Shown here: in pieces, positions 26,819 to 35,028 of the stretch
How positions within the stretch are numbered: position 1 is the stretch's first letter
How the letters are laid out: each line of letters opens with the position of its first letter
NCBI GenBank assembly: GCA_049841275.1
Contig: JASGDN010000091.1
Coordinates: 1 to 64,000, forward strand
Direction: 5' to 3'
Origin: JASGDN01 sp049841275
GTDB taxonomy: Bacteria; Chloroflexota; Chloroflexia; Thermomicrobiales; UBA6265
Length of the DNA stretch: 64,000 bases
Program-made: the position numbers and the translations under genes
Notes under the pieces: generated by a model
What the model was told of the DNA's origin: nothing
The model's input: only the letters and a program-made list of their open reading frames with translations
The model's database searches: none

Positions 26819-26846
26819 AACGGAGTGGTCGTCGAACCACTCCGTT
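26819..26846 (-). terminator. Terminator hairpin
   Basis: Perfect 11-bp arms (AACGGAGTGGT and complement) with loop CGTCGA, 24 bases after the stop of the first split-barrel gene. On the minus strand TTCTTCG follows. Confidence 0.8.
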
Positions 26847-26870
26847 GCGTTCGCCGGATTGGAGAGCAGG

Positions 26871-27266
26871 TTACATGGTCGTCCAGGATTCGACGTCGAT
26901 GGAGGTCTTCAGACGCTTCTCGCCGGGAACACCGAATGCGAAATCCGCGCCCGTGTACTTGCGGGCGATCCGGTTGATCGTGGCGTTATCGGTATCCTCC
27001 ACGATTTCGCTCACCGTGCCGCGCACTTCCAGGTAGCGTTGCGGGTTGGTCGCGTCGGTGAAGCAGAGCGCGAGGTGCGGATTCTTGCGCAGATTCCAGT
27101 ATTTCTTCTTGTCGGAGGTCAGGCTTAGCCAGATCTTGCCATCTTCGAAGAGGAACCACGATGGGTTGACCTGCGGCCGGTTCTCGGCATCGACTGGCGC
27201 GATGGTGACGAGGATGGTGCTTTCCAGCAGGTCGTTAAAGGTGTCGGGGAAATGGCCTTGGGGCAT
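26871..27266 (-). CDS. PPOX/FDOR split-barrel protein, copy 1
   Basis: 131-residue pyridoxamine 5'-phosphate oxidase-like split barrel. RPQVNPSWFLFEDGKIWLS and the KKYWNLRKNPHLALCF core are typical of the FMN/F420-binding FDOR-B group. RYLEVRGTVSEI and the RKYTGADF tail match that group as well. It probably binds F420 or FMN and reduces or senses a small molecule; no substrate can be inferred. First of three neighbouring paralogues on the same strand (26.9-28.2 kb). Confidence 0.82.
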   Translation of the reverse strand: MPQGHFPDTFNDLLESTILVTIAPVDAENRPQVNPSWFLFEDGKIWLSLTSDKKKYWNLRKNPHLALCFTDATNPQRYLEVRGTVSEIVEDTDNATINRIARKYTGADFAFGVPGEKRLKTSIDVESWTTM

Positions 27267-27368
27267 GGTGTTGTCCTTGCTGTCGTCGGCGCACCATTAC
27301 GAGCGCAGCGCGCCGTGTCTGTCACTATCCTAGCGAAGGATGGCTACGATAAGTACGTGTATGCGACG

Positions 27369-27764
27369 CTATTGCCCGGTCCAGCGTTTCGGGACGAAGG
27401 TCATGCGGAACCGGGACTCGCCCACCTTGCCGAACGTCACATCCTTGCCGGTGTACTTCCGCGCGAGGATGTTCACGAAGCCGAGATCGTCGTAGGGGAA
27501 GATTTCGACGACCTCGCCGCGCAGCTCCAGATAGTGATGCGGATCGTTCGGCGAGAGGAATGAGAGGGCGATGCGTGGATCGCGCTGGATATTGCGCAGC
27601 TTCTGCGTGTCGCCCTTCACGCCAAACAGGATGCGATCGCCGTCACGCAGGAACCAGATCGGGTTGACCTGTGGGGCGCCGTCCGGCCCAATTGTCGCGA
27701 GATTCGCGAGGACGGTACTGTCCAGCAGGTCGTTGAAGTGGTTGGGAATGGGAGGTTCGGGCAT
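27369..27764 (-). CDS. PPOX/FDOR split-barrel protein, copy 2
   Basis: 131 residues and equal in length to copy 1. It shows the same landmarks (PQVNPIWFLRDGDRILFG, LRNIQRDPRIALSFL, YLELRGEVVEI, ARKYTGKDVTFG). The FNDLLDSTVL N-terminus is close to copy 1, so these two are the nearest pair and arose by tandem duplication. The spacer of 102 bases allows its own promoter, and cofactor choice is undetermined. Confidence 0.82.
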   Translation of the reverse strand: MPEPPIPNHFNDLLDSTVLANLATIGPDGAPQVNPIWFLRDGDRILFGVKGDTQKLRNIQRDPRIALSFLSPNDPHHYLELRGEVVEIFPYDDLGFVNILARKYTGKDVTFGKVGESRFRMTFVPKRWTGQ

Positions 27765-27794
27765 GGAACAGATCCTTTCTAGGGTGCTTTGGGG

Positions 27795-28196
27795 CTAGAT
27801 GCCTTCCTGTTTCGTGATACGTTCCACCAGGATACGCGTGGCATGGCGCATCGTGCCCGGTGGTTCGATATCGACATCCTTGCCGGTGTACTTGATCGCG
27901 ATGTCACGCTCCAGCGCGCGATCCGGATCGGGCACAAGCGTGTCGACACGGCCGCGAAGTTCCAGATAGCGCGTCGGTTCGGCTGGATCGACGATCACGA
28001 CCGAGATACGGGGATCGCGCCGAAGATTCCTGAGCTTCTGCCGGCCCTCGACGAGGCTGATATGGACGGCATCCTCACGCCAGAGGAACCAGAGTGGGGT
28101 GGTCTGCGGCTCTCCATGCGGTCCGATGGTCGAGACGAAGGCGACGGCCTTCGCGGTCAGGAGCGGACGTAGGGATTCCGGAATCGTGGTCGTCAT
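27795..28196 (-). CDS. PPOX/FDOR split-barrel protein, copy 3
   Basis: 133 residues and the most divergent of the three: TTPLWFLWREDAVHISLVEG replaces the N-P-x-W-F block with TPLWF, and LRNLRRDPRISVVIVD is kept. The start at 28196 (MTTTIPESLRPLL) aligns with the other copies; a longer upstream reading looks non-coding. It is first in transcription order, 30 bases before copy 2, and divergent from the LLM oxidoreductase gene. Confidence 0.82.
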   Translation of the reverse strand: MTTTIPESLRPLLTAKAVAFVSTIGPHGEPQTTPLWFLWREDAVHISLVEGRQKLRNLRRDPRISVVIVDPAEPTRYLELRGRVDTLVPDPDRALERDIAIKYTGKDVDIEPPGTMRHATRILVERITKQEGI

Positions 28197-28402
28197 GAAA
28201 TGCTCCGGGATGTGAACGCCGGTCGATACGCGTTCGATTGTCGTCCAGTGGCAGGGACGGAGGAAAGCGGCGCGTCCTCGCCGTCCGGGTGGTTCGGTTG
28301 CCCTCGCCAACCGGCGCTACTCTTGCGATGATGGTGTCAAGGCATTTCGCAACACCACGCGCCGCATCGCCCGGATGCGGCCGGAAAGGACGACACGCGC
28401 AC

Positions 28403-29326
28403 ATGGCGATCGACGTCTCCATCATGATCGAAGGCCAGGACGGACTATCCTGGCCGCGCTGGCAGCGCATCGCTCGCGCCGCCGAGGATCTTGGCTTCGC
28501 CGGACTCTACCGCTCCGACCATTTCAGTAATCCGGAAGGCCCGTACAAGGACGCGATCGAGACGTGGGTTTCCCTCGCGTATCTGGCGAGCAACACCTCG
28601 CGGATTTCCTTCGGCACGCTGGTCTCGCCGATCTCCTTCCGGAACCCCTCCATCCTCGGCTGGCAGGCCGCGACCATCGACGCTCTTTCCGGCGGGAGGC
28701 TTCGGCTCGGTGTTGGCGCCGGGTGGCAGGCGCGGGAGCACCATTCCTTCGGATTCGAGCTTGGCGATGTGCCCGAGCGGTTCGCTCGCTTCGAGGATGC
28801 GTTGCAGGTCCTGATCCGGATCACGCGGTCGTCCGAGCCGTCTACCTATGAGGGCGAGTATTTCCAGGTCCGGGACGCGCTGATCGAGGTGCGCTCGCCG
28901 CGGGCCGATGGCACGCCGATCACGATTGGCGGCAACGGTCCGAAGCGGACGTTGCCACTGGTCGCGAAGTATGCAGACGAGTGGAATGCGGTCTATCCAC
29001 GCCTGGCAGACTATCCGGCCCTGACGGCGACGCTGGACTCGCTGCTCGAAGACGAGGGACGGCCCTCGACAGCGGTCAAGCGTACGGCCATGTCGCGCCT
29101 GCTCGTGGGCAAGGATGATGCGGACCTCGCCACGCGCATCGACCCCGCGAAGTTGGCCGATTTGAAGGAGCGTGATGCTCCGGTCGGCACGCCGTCCGAG
29201 GTCGTCCAGAAGCTCGGCGAATACGCGGAGGCGGGCATCGAAGGCGTGATGCTCCAGTTCCTCGACATGGACGACATCACGATGCTGGAGACGTTCGCTT
29301 CCGAGGTGCTGCCGCAGCTGAAGTAG
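28403..29326 (+). CDS. LLM-class F420-dependent oxidoreductase
   Basis: 307-residue luciferase-like TIM barrel. LYRSDHFSNPEG, SFGTLVSPISFRNPSIL and GRLRLGVGAGWQAREH match F420-dependent members of the LLM class; ITIGGNGPKRTLPLVAKYADEWN is the conserved C-terminal phosphate-binding block. It likely moves a hydride between F420H2 and an unknown substrate. The start at 28403 has AAGGA 13 bases upstream. It is divergent from the three split-barrel genes, which may also use F420. Confidence 0.88.
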   Translation: MAIDVSIMIEGQDGLSWPRWQRIARAAEDLGFAGLYRSDHFSNPEGPYKDAIETWVSLAYLASNTSRISFGTLVSPISFRNPSILGWQAATIDALSGGRLRLGVGAGWQAREHHSFGFELGDVPERFARFEDALQVLIRITRSSEPSTYEGEYFQVRDALIEVRSPRADGTPITIGGNGPKRTLPLVAKYADEWNAVYPRLADYPALTATLDSLLEDEGRPSTAVKRTAMSRLLVGKDDADLATRIDPAKLADLKERDAPVGTPSEVVQKLGEYAEAGIEGVMLQFLDMDDITMLETFASEVLPQLK

Positions 29327-29364
29327 TGAAAATGGTCCCCGCGTGATGTATCGGGTGAAGGCCG

Positions 29365-29394
29365 AAGGGAGGCATCCAGATGGATGCCTCCCTT
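29365..29394 (+). terminator. Terminator hairpin
   Basis: Perfect 13-bp arms (AAGGGAGGCATCC and complement) with loop AGAT, 38 bases after the LLM gene. Confidence 0.85.
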
Positions 29395-29597
29395 CAGCTG
29401 TTTCTGGGCGTTCACGTCTCATCCGGTTCGAGCCGAATTCGATTTGATCGCCGCATTTCGTGGCGGGCGACCACCAGCTGGTTTGGTCGATCACCATTCG
29501 GTGAAGCGGGATCTCGTGGTACGGGTGCCTCGATATCGGCCTCCGGCCGATGGTGGTCGCGCAGACAAGCAGCGCCGCTGCGGAATCGGATTCCGCG

Positions 29598-30416
29598 CTA
29601 ATTCGGCGCTTCGATTTCGACTGGGTCGTTGAAGGCGGAGAAGGAGATCATCCGGGCCGATGTGTCGCTGTCGATCGCGAGCAGCGCACCGTCCAGTTCG
29701 ATGGCGTGTACCCTCGTGTCCCCATCGATCCAGACCAGGACATCCACCGGGTTCTGCGCGAGTTGTTTCGCCACGTCGGACCCCTCGTTCCCGTTGCCAA
29801 GCGTGGAGGCGATCTTCTGGAAATCGATCTGGCCGGTCACTCGCGTCGTCTGGACGCCGTCGATCTTCTCGTCTCCATCGATCTTCGCGTCCTGCACCGC
29901 TTGCACGGCCAGCAGCAGGATGATGTCCGGATTCACGAGGGCGAAGAACTGGTTGTCCGCGTTCATCGTTACCCAGCTGCCATCTTCCGCGAGCGGGTCC
30001 TGGATCGAGAAGACACCGTCCAGACCGACGGCGCGGATCTCGATCGTTCCGAACGGCACCTTGGCCTTGATGGTCGCCTGGAAATCCGTCGGCCGGCGGA
30101 CGTCGCCGACGACGCTCTCCAGGTTGACGCCGATGGTCGTATCGCCGCCCTGCAGCGTCTCGATCTCGAAATGGAACGTGTCCAGTCCCGCCATGACCTG
30201 CGATGCCTGCTGGAGCAGGGAGACCGCATCCTCGTCGCCGGTCGCTGCGGGCGTTGCCGGTTCCTGCGCGGCTGCCGCCGTCATCGCCCGGAGTGCCGGG
30301 GCTACTGCGACGATGCCCGCTCCGGCGAGCGAACTGAGGATCAGGCGACGGCGTGAAAGCGGCCGGATGAGTGGATGCTGCCATGACGATTCGGGAGCCG
30401 GGAGGAGTGCGGTCAT
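29598..30416 (-). CDS. Exported LppX/LprAFG-like protein
   Basis: 272 residues. LSRRRLILSSLAGAGIVAVAP is a Tat signal, followed by an AQEPATPAATG linker. The mature part matches the LppX_LprAFG fold: LLQQASQVMAGLDTFHFEIE at the start of the half-barrel, then alternating strands and the late VDVLVWIDGDTRVHAI strand. In mycobacteria such proteins carry lipids across the envelope. There is no lipobox cysteine, so this one is probably not lipid-anchored. Confidence 0.72.
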   Translation of the reverse strand: MTALLPAPESSWQHPLIRPLSRRRLILSSLAGAGIVAVAPALRAMTAAAAQEPATPAATGDEDAVSLLQQASQVMAGLDTFHFEIETLQGGDTTIGVNLESVVGDVRRPTDFQATIKAKVPFGTIEIRAVGLDGVFSIQDPLAEDGSWVTMNADNQFFALVNPDIILLLAVQAVQDAKIDGDEKIDGVQTTRVTGQIDFQKIASTLGNGNEGSDVAKQLAQNPVDVLVWIDGDTRVHAIELDGALLAIDSDTSARMISFSAFNDPVEIEAPN

Positions 30417-30598
30417 GATGGATGCCTTTCACTGGGGCCGGGCTCCCGGCGTCGTTGCCGGGTCCGGATCTCGGGAGTGCGCCGTGAGCATGGAGCGCGA
30501 AGGGTGAGGATCGCTCGGCGACAATCGCGATGTCCTGATGGTAGCCCACTTGGCATGCGCAGAGATGAAGCGTCCCCCAAGGAAGTGTGGCGATTCTG

Positions 30599-31480
30599 TC
30601 ACACGCCATCCGGACCTGGTGTGATGGCGATCATCCGTTGGGCAAGCTCGGCTGGCCAGTCGACGCCGTATTGTTCGGAGACGTTGGCGTTTACCTCCGC
30701 GGCGAGACGGACGATGCGGCCCAGCGCGACATCCAGATCGCCATCGTCGAGACCCGGCACACAGGCTCGAAATGCCGCGAGCCGTTCCGACGAAATCGCC
30801 TGCTCGATGCCCGCGATCGCGTCCGAGCTGCGCCAGCGTTCCATTCGGTCGGCCTCCATCCGCAGCAGTCCAGCCAGACTGCCGAGCAGCATGAAATGGA
30901 TCTCGTACCGCGAGGTCATGGAGGGACCGCGCTGGAGCCGGCATCAGGTGCGCACGACGTAGTACCAGAAGTTCGGGATGAAGGTCTCCATGATGGCATG
31001 CAGGTCTGGCGGTACGAGCGATTGGCCAACGATTGCTTCGACATGTGGTCGGAGGAGGCCTTCCTTGTCGACCAGCAGCATGACATCGACGGAAATCGGG
31101 GCATTCGGCCAAGTGCGGATCTGACGCAGGTGCTCCTCGTCCGCGGGATAGAGATTGAAATCGGCACGGATCGGGAACTTGGCCCCATCGAAGGCGCTCC
31201 ACCAGCAGATGTCGATCGGCTTGTAGTGCAGGAGCACCGTGCCGAGCTGCTGTTGCCAGGTGTTCCATTCGGCGACGAACCGGTCGTAGGCGGCGGGCCG
31301 GATGAAGAGGGATGAATCGACATCGGACCATCGATCGCCCCGGCCTTCGGAGGTCGAGCCGTAGTCGATCAGGCCGATCACCCGGTCGTCGGCGATCGCG
31401 GCGTCCACCAGGCGCCGGCGTAACTCATGGTGATTCCTGGGTGCGGCCAGCTTCCCAGGTTGGGAATATGTGGGAGCCAT
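30599..31480 (-). pseudogene. Lincosamide/aminoglycoside-type nucleotidyltransferase, interrupted by TGA
   Basis: One reading frame encodes a nucleotidyltransferase of the LinF/AadE size class but is cut by a TGA at 30944-30946. The N-terminal part (to RT before the stop) has the catalytic GSTSEGRGDRWSDVD motif. The same frame resumes directly and gives CRLQRGPS, then MTSRYEIHFMLLGSLAGLLRMEADR, the usual helical C-terminal domain. A lone ATG at 30919 could restart translation and yield a split protein. The start is placed at 31480 (MAPTYSQPGK). Either a recent nonsense mutation, a sequencing error, or a working two-piece enzyme. Confidence 0.75.
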
Positions 31481-31646
31481 CAACGGTCCTGACGTGAGAG
31501 GTGATGTCGTTCGGGGCAGTATACTGACCACCTGCACTCGCGAGATGCATTCCTCCTGGCACGAGGTGAATGGGCCATTCCATCACGCTCGATCCTTCGA
31601 CGCGCCTCGCGTTCTTGCCCCCTTGCAGTCTCCAGGAAAGTCCCTC

Positions 31647-33062
31647 ATGTCCGCCTCCGGTTCCACACCGCCGCCGTCCATCGATTCGATCTGGGCAGGA
31701 GCCTATCTGCCCCTCTCGATCGGTTCGCTGATGGCCGTCACGGTCGTTGCCTTCCAGGGCCTCGCAATGGCGACCGTCGCGCCGACCGTGGCGGATGCGA
31801 TCGGCGGCGAGAATCTCTACGGCTGGATCTTCAGCGCATTCCTGTTGCCGCAGATCGTCGGAACCGTCGTGGGCGGGCAGGAGGTCGACCGCCGTTCGCC
31901 GGCTTCGATCCTGCTCGTTGCGATCGTCATCTTCGCCGGCGGGACGCTGCTGGCGGGGATTGCACCGTCGATCTGGGTGCTCTTCGGCGGGCGTGCCCTG
32001 CAGGGACTCGGTGCCGGGGCGATGTTCTCGACGGTCTATGCCGTGATCGGCGCGGCCTACCCGGACCATCTCCGGCCGTCGATCCTCGCGGCGATGTCCA
32101 GCGCGTGGATCGTGCCGTCGCTGATCGGCCCGGCGCTGGCCGGGTTCGTTGCCGACCGCATCGGCTGGCGCTGGGTCTTCTTCGGGCTCGTCCCGTTGCT
32201 CGTCATCGTTCTCGTGTTGGCGCTGCCGGTCTATCGCACGTTCGACCGCGCCCAGTCGGAGGAACCTGCGAGCCGGACCCGCCTGCTGCTCTCGCTTGGC
32301 CTGACCGTCGGGACCGGCATCTTCCTCGCCGGGCTGGAACTGCGCCCGTGGCCGCTTGCCGTGGGTGCTGTGGCCGTCGGACTCGTCGCGCTCGTACCAA
32401 CCCTGCATGGGTTACTGCCGGCAGGGATCTTCACCGCCCGCCCGATGATGCCAGCCGCGATCCTGACTCGCGCCCTGCTGATGGGCGGCTTCCTGATCGG
32501 CGAGACCTACATGATCCGCGCGTTGAAGGAGTTTGGCGGAGTCTCTGCGACCACCGCCGGGATCGTCCTGACCGTTGGTTCGCTGACGTGGACGGCGGGC
32601 TCGTGGATTCAGGCTCGATGGGATCAGCGGAGTGGGATGGCGTCGCGCGGTTTCCGCGTGACGGCCGGCGTGGCGATCCTGCTGGTGGGTTGCGGCGGGG
32701 TCTTCCTGACGGTTGCGATCCTGCGCGACATCTGGATCGGTGTCGCGCTTGCGGGCTGGCTGGCGGCAGGACTCGGGATGGGCATCGCCTATACGACCTG
32801 CACGACCATCGTCTTCGCCTATGCCAAACCGGGCGAGGAGGGCCTCGCCTCCTCGTCCGTGCTCTTGGGGGACCTCTTCATGTCGTCCGTCGGCGTTGGT
32901 CTGGGCGGGGTTGCCTACGCCGTCGCGTCCGGAAGTGGCACCTCGCCGGAAGCGAGTTCCGCGCTGGTGATCGGGATCGGCGTTGCGATCCTGGCGCTGG
33001 CGTTGACGGCGTCCTTCCGTCTCCGCGCAGGAGATCTTGCCATTGGATCGCATGGAAAGTAG
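31647..33062 (+). CDS. MFS transporter, EmrB/QacA-type drug exporter
   Basis: 471 residues with about 14 helices. The N-half has LAMATVAPTVADAIGG and the ALQGLGAGAMFSTVYAVIG antiporter motif C region; DHLRPSILAAMSSAWIVPSLIGPALAGF follows. This is the DHA2-like proton-driven exporter architecture, probably moving hydrophobic drugs. CAGGAAAG 8 bases before 31647 marks the start. It is divergent from the interrupted nucleotidyltransferase, so this may be a small resistance region. Confidence 0.85.
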   Translation: MSASGSTPPPSIDSIWAGAYLPLSIGSLMAVTVVAFQGLAMATVAPTVADAIGGENLYGWIFSAFLLPQIVGTVVGGQEVDRRSPASILLVAIVIFAGGTLLAGIAPSIWVLFGGRALQGLGAGAMFSTVYAVIGAAYPDHLRPSILAAMSSAWIVPSLIGPALAGFVADRIGWRWVFFGLVPLLVIVLVLALPVYRTFDRAQSEEPASRTRLLLSLGLTVGTGIFLAGLELRPWPLAVGAVAVGLVALVPTLHGLLPAGIFTARPMMPAAILTRALLMGGFLIGETYMIRALKEFGGVSATTAGIVLTVGSLTWTAGSWIQARWDQRSGMASRGFRVTAGVAILLVGCGGVFLTVAILRDIWIGVALAGWLAAGLGMGIAYTTCTTIVFAYAKPGEEGLASSSVLLGDLFMSSVGVGLGGVAYAVASGSGTSPEASSALVIGIGVAILALALTASFRLRAGDLAIGSHGK

Positions 33063-33108
33063 GGGCGACGTCGTAGCATGGCTGGGCATTCTGCTAAAGG
33101 CGAGTCTT

Positions 33109-33158
33109 GCCTGCATGGGCGATCCTCGCAGCTGCGGCCGGTGATCGCCCATACAGGC
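33109..33158. terminator. Hairpin between convergent transporter genes
   Basis: Arms GCCTG-C-ATGGGCGATC and GATCGCCCAT-A-CAGGC, with one opposed mismatch and an 18-base loop. It lies between the stops of the MFS and ABC genes and can serve both. Confidence 0.65.
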
Positions 33159-33195
33159 CAGGTCTCTGTTTGCCTGACGAGCAGTCTGGAGTGCG

Positions 33196-35025
33196 CTACT
33201 CCACTGCGGTCGCGGTGGCGACGAACCCTTCGCCCGGGACATAGTTCGGCGATTGGTGCCGGAAGTAGGTGTTGTATACCTCGCAATACCGGCCGCCCTT
33301 CGCCATCAGCGAGGCGTGCGTTCCTTCCTCCACGATCCTGCCGTGGTCCAGCACGATGATCCGGTCCGCATGCTCGATCGTGGACAGGCGGTGGGCGATC
33401 ACGATCGAGGTGCGGTCCGCCAGCACGACGTCCAGGCCCTCCTGGATTTGCGCCTCCGTCAACGGATCGACGCTTGCCGTCGCCTCGTCGAGGATCACGA
33501 TGGATGGGTCCTGGATCAGGACCCGTGCCAGCGCCACTAGCTGCCGCTGGCCCATCGAGAGTGCCCGGCCGAACTCGCCGACATCCGTTTGCAAGCCGTC
33601 CGGAAGTGCCTGGATCCAGTCACCCTGACCGACCGCCGAGGCCGCCGCGACGATCTCCTCGTCGGTCGCGTCCGGCTTCGGATAGCGGATGTTGTCCGCC
33701 ACCGTGCCCGAGAAGAGGAAGGGCGACTGCGGCACGATGCCCAGTTGTGCTCGGTATTTCGGCAGGTCGAACGAGCGGATGTCCTTGCTGTCGATCAGGA
33801 GGGAGCCGCCCTGGAATTCGTAGAAACGGGTGATCAGCTTGCCCAGGGTCGACTTGCCGGCGCCTGTGTGGCCGACGATTGCCAGGGTCTGGCCGGCCGG
33901 GATCGTCAGGTCGAAGTGCTCCAGCACCGGCGCGTTGTCGCCATAGGAGAAGGAGAGATCGCGGAACTCGATCTCTCCCCGGATGCGGCCCGGATCGTTG
34001 TCAGCGTGCTGCACCACCTCCTGATCGGCATCGACCAGCGCGAAGATGCGTTCCGCTGCGCCCAGGCCTTGCTGGAACTGCGACCAGAACGAGGCGATGC
34101 TCGTCATCGGCATCCAGAAGAGCATCACGCTCTGGAAGAACAGGAACCACTCGCCCGCCGTGATCTTGCCGTCGATTGCCTGCTGGCCGCCGAGATAGAC
34201 GAGGAGCACGGTACCGAGTCCCGCTGCGAAGAAGAGCAGCGGGAAGATCGACGCGAAGACGAGTCCCTGTCGCAACGTGACATCGTAGGCCTGGCGATTC
34301 ACCGGGAGGAACTCGTTGTGCAGCGTGCCTTCCTGCCGGAAGTTCTTGGCGATGGCGATGCCGCTCATCGCCTCCTGGATGCTGGAGTTCACACGCGCTG
34401 TCGAGCGTTGCGCCCTCTGCGTCGTCTCGCGCGCGATCTTGCGGAACGCGAGGGAGAGGATCACGAACACCGGCGTGATCGCCACGGCGACGAAGGCCAG
34501 TTGCACGTTGCGCGTGAAGAGGATGACCGTGATGAGCCCTACCAGCAGGATCTGGCTGAGCAGGTTCATCGTCAGCGTCACGACGTTCGCGAAGTCGTCC
34601 GAGTCGGAGGTGACGCGGCTGACGATCTTTGCCGACGGATTCTCGTCGAAGAAGGAGAGGTCGCGGTCCAGGACCGCGTCGAAGGCATCCTCGCGCAGTT
34701 TCAGCACCACACCGCCGACCACCTTGGCGGTGACGATCTGCCGCACGTAGTTGAAGACCCATGCCAGCACGCCGCCTGCGAGCAGGCCTGCGAAGAGGAT
34801 CCAGATGACGCTGCCGGCGCCCTCGTGCACGATCTTGTCGATCCCCCAGCTACCGAGCAACGGTGTCATCATGCTTGCCACGGAGTTGAGGATGATCATC
34901 ATCGCGACGAGCATCATCGCCGCGGCGGCGGGCCGGAAATAGGCGGTAATCCGCGACAGCAACTCGCGGTCGCTGTAGGTTCGGTCGTACTGTTCGGCGT
35001 CGAGGCCGTTCATCACGAAGCCCAT
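33196..35025 (-). CDS. ABC exporter subunit with consensus ATPase site
   Basis: 609-residue half-transporter: six-helix type I exporter domain (about residues 1-330) and an ATPase domain. Walker A is VGHTGAGKST, Walker B VILDEATASVD with the catalytic glutamate, and the switch is IAHRLSTI. Its signature is degenerate (LSMGQ rather than LSGGQ). It begins 3 bases after its partner gene and must form a heterodimer with it. Similar pairs (BmrCD, LmrCD, TM287/288) export drugs or lipids. Confidence 0.92.
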   Translation of the reverse strand: MGFVMNGLDAEQYDRTYSDRELLSRITAYFRPAAAAMMLVAMMIILNSVASMMTPLLGSWGIDKIVHEGAGSVIWILFAGLLAGGVLAWVFNYVRQIVTAKVVGGVVLKLREDAFDAVLDRDLSFFDENPSAKIVSRVTSDSDDFANVVTLTMNLLSQILLVGLITVILFTRNVQLAFVAVAITPVFVILSLAFRKIARETTQRAQRSTARVNSSIQEAMSGIAIAKNFRQEGTLHNEFLPVNRQAYDVTLRQGLVFASIFPLLFFAAGLGTVLLVYLGGQQAIDGKITAGEWFLFFQSVMLFWMPMTSIASFWSQFQQGLGAAERIFALVDADQEVVQHADNDPGRIRGEIEFRDLSFSYGDNAPVLEHFDLTIPAGQTLAIVGHTGAGKSTLGKLITRFYEFQGGSLLIDSKDIRSFDLPKYRAQLGIVPQSPFLFSGTVADNIRYPKPDATDEEIVAAASAVGQGDWIQALPDGLQTDVGEFGRALSMGQRQLVALARVLIQDPSIVILDEATASVDPLTEAQIQEGLDVVLADRTSIVIAHRLSTIEHADRIIVLDHGRIVEEGTHASLMAKGGRYCEVYNTYFRHQSPNYVPGEGFVATATAVE

Positions 35026-35028
35026 GTG

